Shown here: piece after piece, positions 36,750 through 45,176 of the stretch | Position numbering within the stretch: the stretch's first letter is position 1 | How the letters are laid out: each line of letters begins with the position of its first letter | NCBI RefSeq assembly: GCF_014197445.1 | Contig: NZ_JACIFO010000001.1 | Location: forward strand, 62,001-126,000 | From: Mesonia hippocampi | GTDB lineage: Bacteria; Bacteroidota; Bacteroidia; Flavobacteriales; Flavobacteriaceae | Direction of reading: 5' to 3' | Length of the DNA stretch: 64,000 nt | Made by a program: the position numbers and the translations under genes | Notes under the pieces: model-generated | Databases searched by the model: none | The model's input: only the letters and a program-made list of their open reading frames with translations | What the model was told of the DNA's origin: nothing

Positions 36750-38504
36750 ATGAGAAAAATTACATTTTTATTAATGGGTTTTATTACCGCTACAAGTTTT
36801 GCCCAAACCTTTACAGAAGTAACAGGAGCGATGACCAAGAATTTTTATTTTTCGGGGAGCGATGTTGGAGATTTTGATGGCGATGGCGATTTAGATTTAA
36901 TAATTTGCGGAGCAACAGATACTTCGGGAAATGAAAGTCCTGATACTTCTACTTGTGTTTTGTATGAAAATGTAAATGGGAGTTTCCAAGAAAATACAGC
37001 ATACAATTTAAGTTATAGCATACATTTAGGCGATGTGAAATTTATAGATATTAATCAGGACGGGTTACTAGATTTAACCCTTACAGGATTAAGTTATGCA
37101 AATATTGTAGATTATCAGCACTATACCTATTTAAATACCGGTAGTGGTTACCAATTATTAGAGACCTTGCCAGGTAAAATATATGGGTCTGTAGTTGTAA
37201 CAGATTTTGATCATAATGGTTTACAGGATTATGTGCTAAACGGAACTCGTTATGATAATGAATTACAAGGTTTTGTAAATAAGGCTGAGCTATATAAAAA
37301 CAAATCAACTGGTTTTGAGCGTTCATTGTTAGTAGAAGGCTCTAGCATGGGAAGCATTCAAATTGCCGATTTTAATAACGATATGGAGATGGATGTATTA
37401 ATTATGGGCTATGATACCGATTATGCTCCATTTTTTAAATTCTATTTGAATAACGGACAAGGAAGCTTAACAGAACATATAGTTTTTGATGGTTATTCTA
37501 GTGGAACCATGGCTGTGGCAGATTTTAATGCCGATGGGTATTTAGATTTTGTTCTTCATGGGTATGATGTAAATCACGATTTGCACTTAAAAGTATTTTT
37601 TAATAACCAAGATGAAACCTTTACAGAAGTAGCTATTCCTAATGAAGGATTAACAATAGCTAGTGGATCAAAATCAATCACTACAGGAGATTTAAATCAT
37701 GATGGGTATTCAGATTTTATTTTAGCAGGTTCAGACGATAATTATGATGATAAAGTAAAAATATTCACTTATAATCCAGCTACAGGAGCGTTTGATAAAC
37801 ATATAAATCCGAGCGGAATTTTAGATGTAGGAGGACCTTCTAATGTTCAGTTATTTGATTATAATGCAGACAATAAATTAGACCTATTAATCTCAGGATT
37901 TACTTATGTAAATGATGATTATTTAACCCTAACAAGTTTGTATGAAAATGCCGATACCACAACCACCAATCAAGCACCTAATGCACCAAGCAATTTGCAT
38001 GCAGAAACTACAGGAAACAGAATAGATTTTAGCTGGGATTTAGCTACCGATGATAAAACCCCAAGCGAAGCACTTCAGTACGAAATTAAGGTAGGAACAA
38101 CTGATGGAGGTGCCGAGTTAGCACAATATGTAGTAACAACGCCGTTTTGGTACTTAACTTTCGATGAGTTGCCAGAAGACATCTACTGGACGGTAAGAAG
38201 CATCGATGCTTCACATGCAAAATCAGGTTTTGCACCAACTTCAGGCGTATTAAGCACTACCAACTATACAAAAACACCAGCACTAGCTATATACCCAAAC
38301 CCAACCCGAGCACATTTTTATGTAACCGAAGCAGCCCAACGCATAAGCATATATACTACCTCAGGACAATTAGTGCAAAGCTTAGAAAATGTGTATGAAA
38401 ATACGCCTATAAATACTTCGGCATTAACCACAGGCGTATATATTGTACAGATAAAAACATTAACCAACAAAACACAAACTAAAAAAATAATCATACAAAG
38501 GTAA
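36750..38504 (+). CDS. Secreted FG-GAP/VCBS beta-propeller protein with FnIII-like and T9SS sorting domains (paralogue 1)
   Basis: 584 residues from the ATG at 36750; a TTG 18 bases earlier only lengthens the signal peptide. Signal peptide ends TSFAQ. Seven Ca-binding-loop repeats follow, enough for a seven-bladed propeller: DFDGDGDLDL, DINQDGLLDL, DFDHNGLQDY, DFNNDMEMDV, DFNADGYLDF, DLNHDGYSDF, DYNADNKLDL. Then a fibronectin-III-like domain (about 412-500) and a type A T9SS C-terminal domain (AIYPNPTRAHFYV ... TGVYIVQI). It should be exported and anchored at or released from the cell surface by T9SS. Ligand unknown. See the paralogue at 38838. Confidence 0.9.
   Translation: MRKITFLLMGFITATSFAQTFTEVTGAMTKNFYFSGSDVGDFDGDGDLDLIICGATDTSGNESPDTSTCVLYENVNGSFQENTAYNLSYSIHLGDVKFIDINQDGLLDLTLTGLSYANIVDYQHYTYLNTGSGYQLLETLPGKIYGSVVVTDFDHNGLQDYVLNGTRYDNELQGFVNKAELYKNKSTGFERSLLVEGSSMGSIQIADFNNDMEMDVLIMGYDTDYAPFFKFYLNNGQGSLTEHIVFDGYSSGTMAVADFNADGYLDFVLHGYDVNHDLHLKVFFNNQDETFTEVAIPNEGLTIASGSKSITTGDLNHDGYSDFILAGSDDNYDDKVKIFTYNPATGAFDKHINPSGILDVGGPSNVQLFDYNADNKLDLLISGFTYVNDDYLTLTSLYENADTTTTNQAPNAPSNLHAETTGNRIDFSWDLATDDKTPSEALQYEIKVGTTDGGAELAQYVVTTPFWYLTFDELPEDIYWTVRSIDASHAKSGFAPTSGVLSTTNYTKTPALAIYPNPTRAHFYVTEAAQRISIYTTSGQLVQSLENVYENTPINTSALTTGVYIVQIKTLTNKTQTKKIIIQR
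37941..38504 (+). repeat. 564-bp near-identical gene end, copy 1
   Basis: Matches 40035-40598 with about nine differences that I could count over 564 bases. It codes for the FnIII-like and T9SS domains. The upstream parts of the two genes are much more diverged. Confidence 0.9.
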
Positions 38505-38541
38505 CTCTCTCTAACCAGTCTGTTATGTTTTTTTTAGTGGT

Positions 38542-38570
38542 AAGGGCTGTCCGAAAGGACAGCCTTTTAT
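38542..38570 (+). terminator. Terminator after paralogue 1
   Basis: GGCTGTCC (38545-38552), a GAAA tetraloop, GGACAGCC (38557-38564) and TTTT. The remaining part of the 38505-38837 gap holds the promoter of the next gene and no ORF that I credit. Confidence 0.9.
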
Positions 38571-38774
38571 GGTTAAACAGATAGCGAAGTTGCTATTTGG
38601 AATAAAAAAATACAGAAATATTTTTATTCCTGTATTTATCTTAAAAAGAAACGGAGTGTATAACAATTCTTTTAACAACTGTCAATTTAGAATAATTCTA
38701 TATAAGATATTGTTAAATACATAATTTTCTAGAATAGGTGTAGTCTTTTCAAGGGTTAAAAAGCTTTGTTATTA

Positions 38775-38806
38775 TTTGTCCATTCCATTTTTTGAGTATA
38801 TGTTTG
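38775..38806 (+). promoter_or_regulatory. Promoter of the second propeller gene
   Basis: TTTG (38775-38778), 20 bases, then TATGTTTG (38799-38806): a good fit to the Bacteroidota -33/-7 pattern. The ATG is 31 bases further on. Confidence 0.65.
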
Positions 38807-38837
38807 TCTTTAATTTAGATTAATTAAAAATAATAAA

Positions 38838-40598
38838 ATGAAAAGAATTACATTATTTATGGCAAGCTTTTTTACCATTACAAGCTTTGCTCAAACCTTT
38901 ACAGAAGTTGTAGATGGCGTTTCTAGAGATTTTTTCTACTCTAGTAGTAGCGTTGGAGATTTTGATGGCGATGGCGATGCAGATTTGGTTATTTGCGGAG
39001 CTGTAGATCCAGAAAATAGTGGCGAATTTGCCAATACCACAATTTGTGCTGTATATGAAAATGTAAACGGAACACTGCAAGAAAATACAGACTATGCTTT
39101 AAGTAACGGAATTCATTTAGGCGATGTGAAATTTATCGATGTTAATCAGGACGGACTTTTAGATTTGGTACTTACCGGCTTAAGCTATTTAGATATTGTA
39201 AATTATAAAAACTATATCTATATAAATACAGGCAGTAGCTACCAATTACAAGAAACCATACAAGGTAAAATAATGGGTTCTATAGCCGTGGCAGACTACA
39301 ACCATAATGGGTTGCAGGATTATGTTATTAACGGCTTGTATTTTGATCAAGCAGCAAATAAAGTAACAAACAAAGTAGATTTGTATACCAACGCAAATGG
39401 GACATTTACTAAATCATTTTTAGTGCCAGGCTCACAAATGGGCGATGTACAAATTGCCGATTTTAATAACGATATGGAGTTGGATGTTGCTGTAATGGGC
39501 TTTGATACAGATACAGGAAATCGTATATTAAATGTTTATATGAATGATGGACAAGGAAACTTAATTGAAAAACAAAACTTTACAGGTATTTCTGGCGGTA
39601 CGATTGCTGTAGCAGACTTTAACGTCGATGGGTATTTAGATTTTGTTACACATGGAGTAGAGGGAGAAAACCTATACAGTTTAAAAGTATACCTAAACAA
39701 CCAAGATGAAACCTTTACAGAAACCGAGATTCCAAACGAAGGTATAGGAGTATCTAACGGTTCTAAAAGTATTGCAGCAGGCGATTTTAACAACGATGGT
39801 TATTATGATTTTGTGCTAATGGGCGATGATGCTAACTATAATTCTGCAGTAAAAATATTCACCTATAATTCGGCTACGGGAGGTTTTGATAAGTATACAA
39901 ACCCAACCGAAATTATTAACGCAGGAGGACCAAGCAGTTTAAATGTTATCGATTATAATTCAGATAATAAGTTAGATCTATTAGTATCAGGTTTTACCGA
40001 TGTAAATGGGGAATACCTTACCATAACCCGATTATATGAAAATGCCGATACCACAACCACCAATCAAGCACCTAATGCACCAAGCAATTTGCATGCAGAA
40101 ACTATAGGAAACAGAATAGATTTTAGCTGGGATTTAGCTACCGATGATAAAACCCCAAGCGAAGCACTTCAGTACGAAATTAAGGTAGGAACAACCGATG
40201 GAGGTGCCGAGTTAGCACAATATGTAGTAACAACGCCGTTTTGGTACTTAACTTTTGATGAGTTGCCAGAAGATATCTACTGGACGGTAAGAAGTATCGA
40301 TGCTTCGCAAGCAAAATCAGGTTTTGCACCAACTTCAGGCGTATTAAGCACTACCAACTATACAAAAACACCAGCACTAGCTATATACCCAAACCCAACC
40401 CGAGCACATTTTTATGTAACCGAAGCAGCCCAACGCATAAGCATATATACTACCTCAGGACAATTAGTGCAAAGCTTAGAAAATGTGTATGAAAATACGC
40501 CTATAAATACTTCGGCATTAACCACAGGCGTATATATTGTACAGATAAAAACATTAACCAACAAAACACAAACTAAAAAATTAATCATACAAAAGTAA
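38838..40598 (+). CDS. Secreted FG-GAP/VCBS beta-propeller protein with FnIII-like and T9SS sorting domains (paralogue 2)
   Basis: 586 residues, same layout as the protein at 36750: signal peptide ending TSFAQ, seven DxDxDG-like loops (DFDGDGDADL, DVNQDGLLDL, DYNHNGLQDY, DFNNDMELDV, DFNVDGYLDF, DFNNDGYYDF, DYNSDNKLDL), an FnIII-like domain and a type A T9SS domain. The propeller differs clearly from paralogue 1, mostly between the loops, while the last 188 residues are almost the same at DNA level. This suggests gene conversion or selection for a shared secretion/anchor module with variable binding heads. Confidence 0.9.
   Translation: MKRITLFMASFFTITSFAQTFTEVVDGVSRDFFYSSSSVGDFDGDGDADLVICGAVDPENSGEFANTTICAVYENVNGTLQENTDYALSNGIHLGDVKFIDVNQDGLLDLVLTGLSYLDIVNYKNYIYINTGSSYQLQETIQGKIMGSIAVADYNHNGLQDYVINGLYFDQAANKVTNKVDLYTNANGTFTKSFLVPGSQMGDVQIADFNNDMELDVAVMGFDTDTGNRILNVYMNDGQGNLIEKQNFTGISGGTIAVADFNVDGYLDFVTHGVEGENLYSLKVYLNNQDETFTETEIPNEGIGVSNGSKSIAAGDFNNDGYYDFVLMGDDANYNSAVKIFTYNSATGGFDKYTNPTEIINAGGPSSLNVIDYNSDNKLDLLVSGFTDVNGEYLTITRLYENADTTTTNQAPNAPSNLHAETIGNRIDFSWDLATDDKTPSEALQYEIKVGTTDGGAELAQYVVTTPFWYLTFDELPEDIYWTVRSIDASQAKSGFAPTSGVLSTTNYTKTPALAIYPNPTRAHFYVTEAAQRISIYTTSGQLVQSLENVYENTPINTSALTTGVYIVQIKTLTNKTQTKKLIIQK
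40035..40598 (+). repeat. 564-bp near-identical gene end, copy 2
   Basis: Partner of 37941-38504, about 98% identical by eye. The boundary is sharp at the codons for YENADTTT. Confidence 0.9.
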
Positions 40599-40637
40599 AC
40601 CAGTTAAGCTGGTCTTTATGTTTTTTTTTTGAAGTTG

Positions 40638-40665
40638 AAGCCTGATGAAAGTCAGGCTTTTTTTG
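40638..40665 (+). terminator. Terminator after paralogue 2
   Basis: AAGCCTGA (40638-40645), a short loop, TCAGGCTT (40652-40659) and a T run. Confidence 0.9.
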
Positions 40666-40697
40666 TTTTTTAAATTCTTTCATATAAAAAATAGCAG

Positions 40698-40705
40698 TAT
40701 TTTTG
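40698..40705 (+). promoter_or_regulatory. TAnnTTTG -7 box 4 bases before an ATG
   Basis: TATTTTTG ends 4 bases before the ATG at 40710, giving a transcript with almost no leader if it is used. No convincing -33 element. Confidence 0.5.
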
Positions 40706-40709
40706 TAAT

Positions 40710-41093
40710 ATGAAGTACGCTTTTTTCATATTAGCACTTTTAATGCTTTCTAAACCAGTATTACCATTTCTGGAATACGCGTTTAATTATGATTACATAG
40801 CCGAAGTACTTTGTATTAATAAAGATAAGCCTGAATTAGATTGTAACGGAAAATGTTATTTAATGCAGCAGCTTGCAAAATCTTCTACAGATACTGAAAC
40901 AGAAAACTCTCCCGAAAGCAATCGCTCTATAAAAATAGAATTTCAGCTTTTATATTTTGAAGAATTAAAAACACCAACCATAAATTGGGCTTCTTTCACA
41001 GTAACCAAAAAAGAAGATAATTTTTATAAGAATTCTTACAAACATCTTCACACAACATCTATTTTACGTCCTCCTATTTCTTTCATTGTATAA
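40710..41093 (+). CDS. Small exported protein with CNGKC motif, first gene of the copper locus
   Basis: 127 residues. N-terminal signal or anchor (MKYAFFILALLMLSKPVLPF). The conserved-looking core is LCINKDKPELDCNGKCYLMQQLAK, cited in part as LDCNGKCYLMQQL, with three Cys that could bind metal or form a disulfide. From memory, similar proteins precede TonB-receptor genes in flavobacteria. I know no function. It precedes the lipoprotein and receptor genes on the same strand with a 194-base gap (41094-41287) in which I see no gene. Confidence 0.75.
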   Translation: MKYAFFILALLMLSKPVLPFLEYAFNYDYIAEVLCINKDKPELDCNGKCYLMQQLAKSSTDTETENSPESNRSIKIEFQLLYFEELKTPTINWASFTVTKKEDNFYKNSYKHLHTTSILRPPISFIV

Positions 41094-41287
41094 AACAGTG
41101 TAGAAAAGATTTTTAAAACAATAAACCAAATTTAGAACTTGGTTGGCTATACCTATGTTTTTAAACGTGTATGGTTGCCATAAAAGTTAAGCAGTAGGTT
41201 TACTTATAAATCTTCTTTCTAGGCTGTTATGTTTTTTATATAAAAAGCATACTTATATAATCTATTTAATTGATAATTTTTTAAGCA

Positions 41288-42208
41288 ATGAAAGCAATTC
41301 ATTTAGTTTTACCTGCACTATTTTTTGCAGTGACTTCTTGCACCCTAGATAAAACAGATTTTGAGGAAGAAATAGCAGTAGAAATTCCCGAGAATTATAG
41401 TTTTGAAGAAGTTTTTTCTTCTCAAAAAGAAACCTATAAAATAAGCGTAGAAGCATTAAACGGAACTTTTTATAAAGGATATAATGAGGTTCGTGTAAAG
41501 CTAACAAACGTTCAGACAGAGGAATTTTTGGCAAATTCTACCATTACATTTTTTCCTGTTTTAACCGTAGCCGATAAGCAAGAATCGTGTCCGCATGCTT
41601 CTATTTTAGAATACAATTCGGATGAGCAATACTTTGAAGGTTATGTGGTGTTTACTAAGGATAGTAATGTTGGCGATTGGAATATTCAGCTCAATTTCAC
41701 TATTGAAAGTGGCGATTTTCAAGTAGATAAAATTGTTTCTGTAGTACAACAACCCAACAAAAACTTAAACATGACGAGTTTTACAGGGAATGATGAACAA
41801 TACTATATCATAGCTCTTATCGCTCCTCAAAAACCCAAAGTAGCCGAAAACAATTTGGTAGCGGGAATATATAAGTATGTTGGTGATGAAAGCGCTATAA
41901 TTAATAACGAACCTAATGCTTTAGCATCTTCTTTTGCAGTAGTAAATAAGTACACCTTGTTATTAGACCCAAGAATGCCAGAACCCTCTATGGGAAATCA
42001 TTCTTCACCTAATAATCGCGATTTAATACAAGGAGAAGATGGCTTGTATCATGGTGTTGTAAATTATACCATGACGGGTAATTGGACGTTAAATTTCATC
42101 ATGCAAAATCAGAATGGAAAAATTGTAAAAGGAACCGAAGTTTCTACCGATTTTACCCCTGGTGTAGAAGGCGAAAAGAGTGAGCTTTATATAGACATTT
42201 TATTTTAA
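41288..42208 (+). CDS. Lipoprotein with two Ig/YtkA-like beta domains, probable copper-locus periplasmic protein
   Basis: 306 residues with lipobox AVTSC (Cys18). Two repeated beta-sandwich-like units each end in a W-N-x-L-N-F type strand: VGDWNIQLNFTIESGDF and TGNWTLNFIMQNQNGK. Possible metal-binding segment DPRMPEPSMGNHSSPNN combines Met and His, and a CPHA segment lies near residue 97. The layout recalls FixH/YtkA-like domains linked with copper handling. It stops 6 bases before the TonB receptor, so the two are surely co-transcribed. Copper binding is inference. Confidence 0.78.
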   Translation: MKAIHLVLPALFFAVTSCTLDKTDFEEEIAVEIPENYSFEEVFSSQKETYKISVEALNGTFYKGYNEVRVKLTNVQTEEFLANSTITFFPVLTVADKQESCPHASILEYNSDEQYFEGYVVFTKDSNVGDWNIQLNFTIESGDFQVDKIVSVVQQPNKNLNMTSFTGNDEQYYIIALIAPQKPKVAENNLVAGIYKYVGDESAIINNEPNALASSFAVVNKYTLLLDPRMPEPSMGNHSSPNNRDLIQGEDGLYHGVVNYTMTGNWTLNFIMQNQNGKIVKGTEVSTDFTPGVEGEKSELYIDILF

Positions 42209-42214
42209 TTACTT

Positions 42215-44209
42215 ATGAAAACATTTTATTACAGCCTATTAATGTGTTTTTTAAGTAGCCCTTTTTACGCGCAAAAAACACCAATGCTATCAGATACCAC
42301 CCAAGTAAATACCTTGGAGGAAATGCTGATTATTGCCAAAAAGAAAAAGATTGAAACAGAGATGAAAATGGCAGTTTCGGTAGATGAGTATTTGGCATCC
42401 TCAGATCAGATTAGCTTTATTAAACGCGGCGCTTATGCTTGGGAACCTTTGCTAAATAACATGAGTAGCGAACGCTCTAAAATTACTATAGACGGAATGC
42501 ACATTTTTGGCGCTTGTACCGATAAAATGGATCCGATTACAGCTTATGTAGAAAGTAATAACTTGGCTGAAATCGATATCAAATCGGGGCAAGAAGGAAG
42601 CATGCATGGCGCTACAGTTTCTGGAAGTATAAACTTAAAACGGAAAAACACACTGTTTTCAGACTATGGAAGCGAATGGAAAGGTACTTATCAAACAGGT
42701 TATGAATTTAATAACAAACAATTCTTTAACCTTGGTAATCTATCTTTTGCTAGCGATAAATTTGTAGCCGATGCAAGTGTGGCTTACCGTAAAGCCAGCA
42801 ACTATACCGATGGTAAGGATAACGAGGTTAAGCATTCGCAGTATAAAAAGTTTAATACTTCATTAGGGTTGGCCTATAAAACTAGTCCGTTATCCGCTTT
42901 GCGTTTCGATGCTATTTTTGATGTAGCAAAAGATGTAGGTTATCCTGCATTGCCTATGGATTTATGGTTGTCTAGGGCCTTAATTACATCGGTTTCTTAC
43001 AAGAAATTGTTTGAAGAAGGTTTATTAAGAGTGTGGGATACCAAGCTATACTTTAATACCATAGAGCATTATATGGATGATACCACCCGACCAGAAAACC
43101 TTGTACACATGGATATGCCTGGTTGGAGCACCACTTTTGGTTTAACCTCTAAGGCAAATTTACGCAAGGAGAATCTAAGCTCAGAAATTCAGGTAAACGC
43201 ATATCAGAATATTGCTATTGCAGAAATGCGAATGTATCCGCAAGACAGATCAGAACGTACTATGTTTGCCTATAGTTGGCCTTGGGTAACTACGCGTTAT
43301 GCGGGAGTTTCTCTAGGTAATTCTTGGGATATATCGCCCATAAGTCAGTTAAATTTTGGAGGTTCTTTAGGGCTTAATTATAACCACTCAAAGTACATCG
43401 ATTTTAATTGGATTTTTTATCCAGGAGCACCCCAAGAGAAAACAAGGTTCTTGCCTAGTATTTATACCAATTATACACTTTTTGCTAATAAATTTAATGT
43501 TACAATTGGTGGTGGTTATGGGCAAAGAGCTCCTTCGGTTTCAGAAGCTTATGGGTATTATATCTATAACAGCTTTGATCGTTATGATTATGTAGGCAAC
43601 CCTAATTTAAAGAATGAAACTTCATACGAGCTTAATGCAAGCGCAGGTTTTAAGACTGAAAATCTTAACCTAAGTGCCAAAGTAAATTACTTTTATATAA
43701 AAGATTATATTATCGGTGAGATACTAAGCTTAGGAAGCCCTATGAATTATCAATCTGTGGGCGTTAAAGGCTATACCGCTTTAAGCTATGCCGAGATAGT
43801 AAATTTTTCTTTAAATGGAAGCTATAAAATCACCCCAAATTTACAATGGAAAGGAAACTTAACTTATGTAAGAGGGAAAGATGATAAAGGCGGTAACCTA
43901 CCTTTTATTCGTCCGTTGAGTTATCAAACAGCCTTCGTATATAATTATAAAAAACTAAGTGTACAAACCTCGTTAAACGGAGATCTGGAGCAAGTTGATT
44001 ATAGTCCTAAATATGGAGAAGATAATACCCCAGCGTATAAGATATGGAACCTTTCTGCCAATTATGCTTTTTATATAAAAAACAACAAGTTTATTTTCCA
44101 AATTGGAGCAGAGAATGTTTTAAACGAGTATTATAGCACCTATGCCGATTGGGGAAATATTCCGAGAATGGGGCGTAATGTATTTACGTCTTTAAAAATC
44201 GATTTTTAA
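42215..44209 (+). CDS. TonB-dependent outer-membrane receptor, OprC/NosA-type copper receptor
   Basis: 664 residues: signal peptide ending FYAQ, plug (about 30-145, IKSGQEGSMHGATVSGSINL), then a 22-strand-type barrel ending FTSLKIDF. In OprC of Pseudomonas the copper site is made by a CxxxM and an HxM motif about 180 residues apart. Here GACTDKMDP gives Cys101-x3-Met105 and EHYMDD gives His285-x-Met287, 184 residues later. A second Met/His cluster, HMDM, follows at 298-301. No visible carboxypeptidase-like domain. It sits between the lipoprotein and the MbnP-like gene. Copper uptake is well supported by motif and context but not proven. Confidence 0.9.
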   Translation: MKTFYYSLLMCFLSSPFYAQKTPMLSDTTQVNTLEEMLIIAKKKKIETEMKMAVSVDEYLASSDQISFIKRGAYAWEPLLNNMSSERSKITIDGMHIFGACTDKMDPITAYVESNNLAEIDIKSGQEGSMHGATVSGSINLKRKNTLFSDYGSEWKGTYQTGYEFNNKQFFNLGNLSFASDKFVADASVAYRKASNYTDGKDNEVKHSQYKKFNTSLGLAYKTSPLSALRFDAIFDVAKDVGYPALPMDLWLSRALITSVSYKKLFEEGLLRVWDTKLYFNTIEHYMDDTTRPENLVHMDMPGWSTTFGLTSKANLRKENLSSEIQVNAYQNIAIAEMRMYPQDRSERTMFAYSWPWVTTRYAGVSLGNSWDISPISQLNFGGSLGLNYNHSKYIDFNWIFYPGAPQEKTRFLPSIYTNYTLFANKFNVTIGGGYGQRAPSVSEAYGYYIYNSFDRYDYVGNPNLKNETSYELNASAGFKTENLNLSAKVNYFYIKDYIIGEILSLGSPMNYQSVGVKGYTALSYAEIVNFSLNGSYKITPNLQWKGNLTYVRGKDDKGGNLPFIRPLSYQTAFVYNYKKLSVQTSLNGDLEQVDYSPKYGEDNTPAYKIWNLSANYAFYIKNNKFIFQIGAENVLNEYYSTYADWGNIPRMGRNVFTSLKIDF

Positions 44210-44250
44210 ATCAAAAAAACAATTAGTATTACCTTTTAAATTTATTAAAA

Positions 44251-45120
44251 ATGAAAAACATTAAAAAATATATTTTATTAACACTTACCGTATTAGCCAT
44301 TGTTTCATGTAGTGATGATGATAGTGCACCTGTTGCAAATAATGTAACCTTAAGCTTTACAAACACGTTTAACGATACACCTATTGTTTTGGGTGATGCT
44401 ACCGCTACAGAGGCTACAGAAAATACATCGGCAGCAGGACAAGTACATCATTTTGCCGAGTTAAAATATGTAATTAGTAACATTAGGTTAATTGAGACCG
44501 ATGGAAGCGAAATTCCTTACCATATCAATAATTTAGATAAAGGCGCTACTGTAATAAACCAAGCTAAACCACAAAGCCTAAATTATGTGCTAAGTGATAT
44601 TCCTACAGGAGATTACAAGCAAATTAAATTTGGTTTAGGTGTAAGAAGCGACCTTAATGTATTAGACGAAACTAAATTTCCTAACTTCTATGCAGCAGCA
44701 GGTGAAAACGATACCGAAATGATGTGGGAATGGGGAACAGGTTACCGTTTTACCAAAATAGAAGGTTTTTACGATGCAGATCATAAAGAAATGTCTATCC
44801 ATACCGGAAGCACCATAGATGACGATGAAGAAGGCAATTTTATTCAAGGGGTTGATGCTTATAGAGACATTACGCTAGACCTTACCGAAAACGCTATTGT
44901 TGGAAGTAAAGCTCCTAAAATTAACATCAAGGCAGATTTTAATAACTTATTGAGCGGAAAAAGCAATACCATAACATTAACTTCTGGTAGCGGAATGAAT
45001 GATAACGCTACTCCAAACGTACATACAGCTGTACAAATGATGAAGTTTGTAGATAACCTTGGCGGAAATGGGCAAAGCGATACTAAAGGCATGTTCTCTA
45101 TTCAAGGTGTAGAAAACTAA
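44251..45120 (+). CDS. MbnP-like copper-binding lipoprotein
   Basis: 289 residues, lipobox AIVSC (Cys20) followed by SDDD. The MbnP family core is recognisable: LSFTNTFNDTPI, HFAELKYVISNIRLIETDG, YVLSDIPTGDYKQIKFGLG and MMWEWGTGYRFTKIEG, ending VQMMKF. In methanobactin operons MbnP binds copper through a site that needs a Trp oxidised to kynurenine by the diheme partner MbnH. Candidate tryptophans are Trp159 and Trp161. The next gene codes for such a diheme protein, which strongly supports the call. No methanobactin precursor is present in the window. Confidence 0.88.
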   Translation: MKNIKKYILLTLTVLAIVSCSDDDSAPVANNVTLSFTNTFNDTPIVLGDATATEATENTSAAGQVHHFAELKYVISNIRLIETDGSEIPYHINNLDKGATVINQAKPQSLNYVLSDIPTGDYKQIKFGLGVRSDLNVLDETKFPNFYAAAGENDTEMMWEWGTGYRFTKIEGFYDADHKEMSIHTGSTIDDDEEGNFIQGVDAYRDITLDLTENAIVGSKAPKINIKADFNNLLSGKSNTITLTSGSGMNDNATPNVHTAVQMMKFVDNLGGNGQSDTKGMFSIQGVEN

Positions 45121-45125
45121 TCATG

Positions 45126-45167
45126 TTAACTCAAGCCGTTTTGAAACTTTAAAGCGGCTTGAGTTAA
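45126..45167 (+). promoter_or_regulatory. Strong hairpin between the mbnP-like and mbnH-like genes
   Basis: TTAACTCAAGCCG (45126-45138) / CGGCTTGAGTTAA (45155-45167) is a perfect 13-bp stem with a 16-base loop. No proper T run follows (ATTTAAAAAATG), so it is more likely an RNA-stabilising or partial attenuating structure than a full stop. The ATG of the next gene is 10 bases away. Confidence 0.6.
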
Positions 45168-45176
45168 ATTTAAAAA

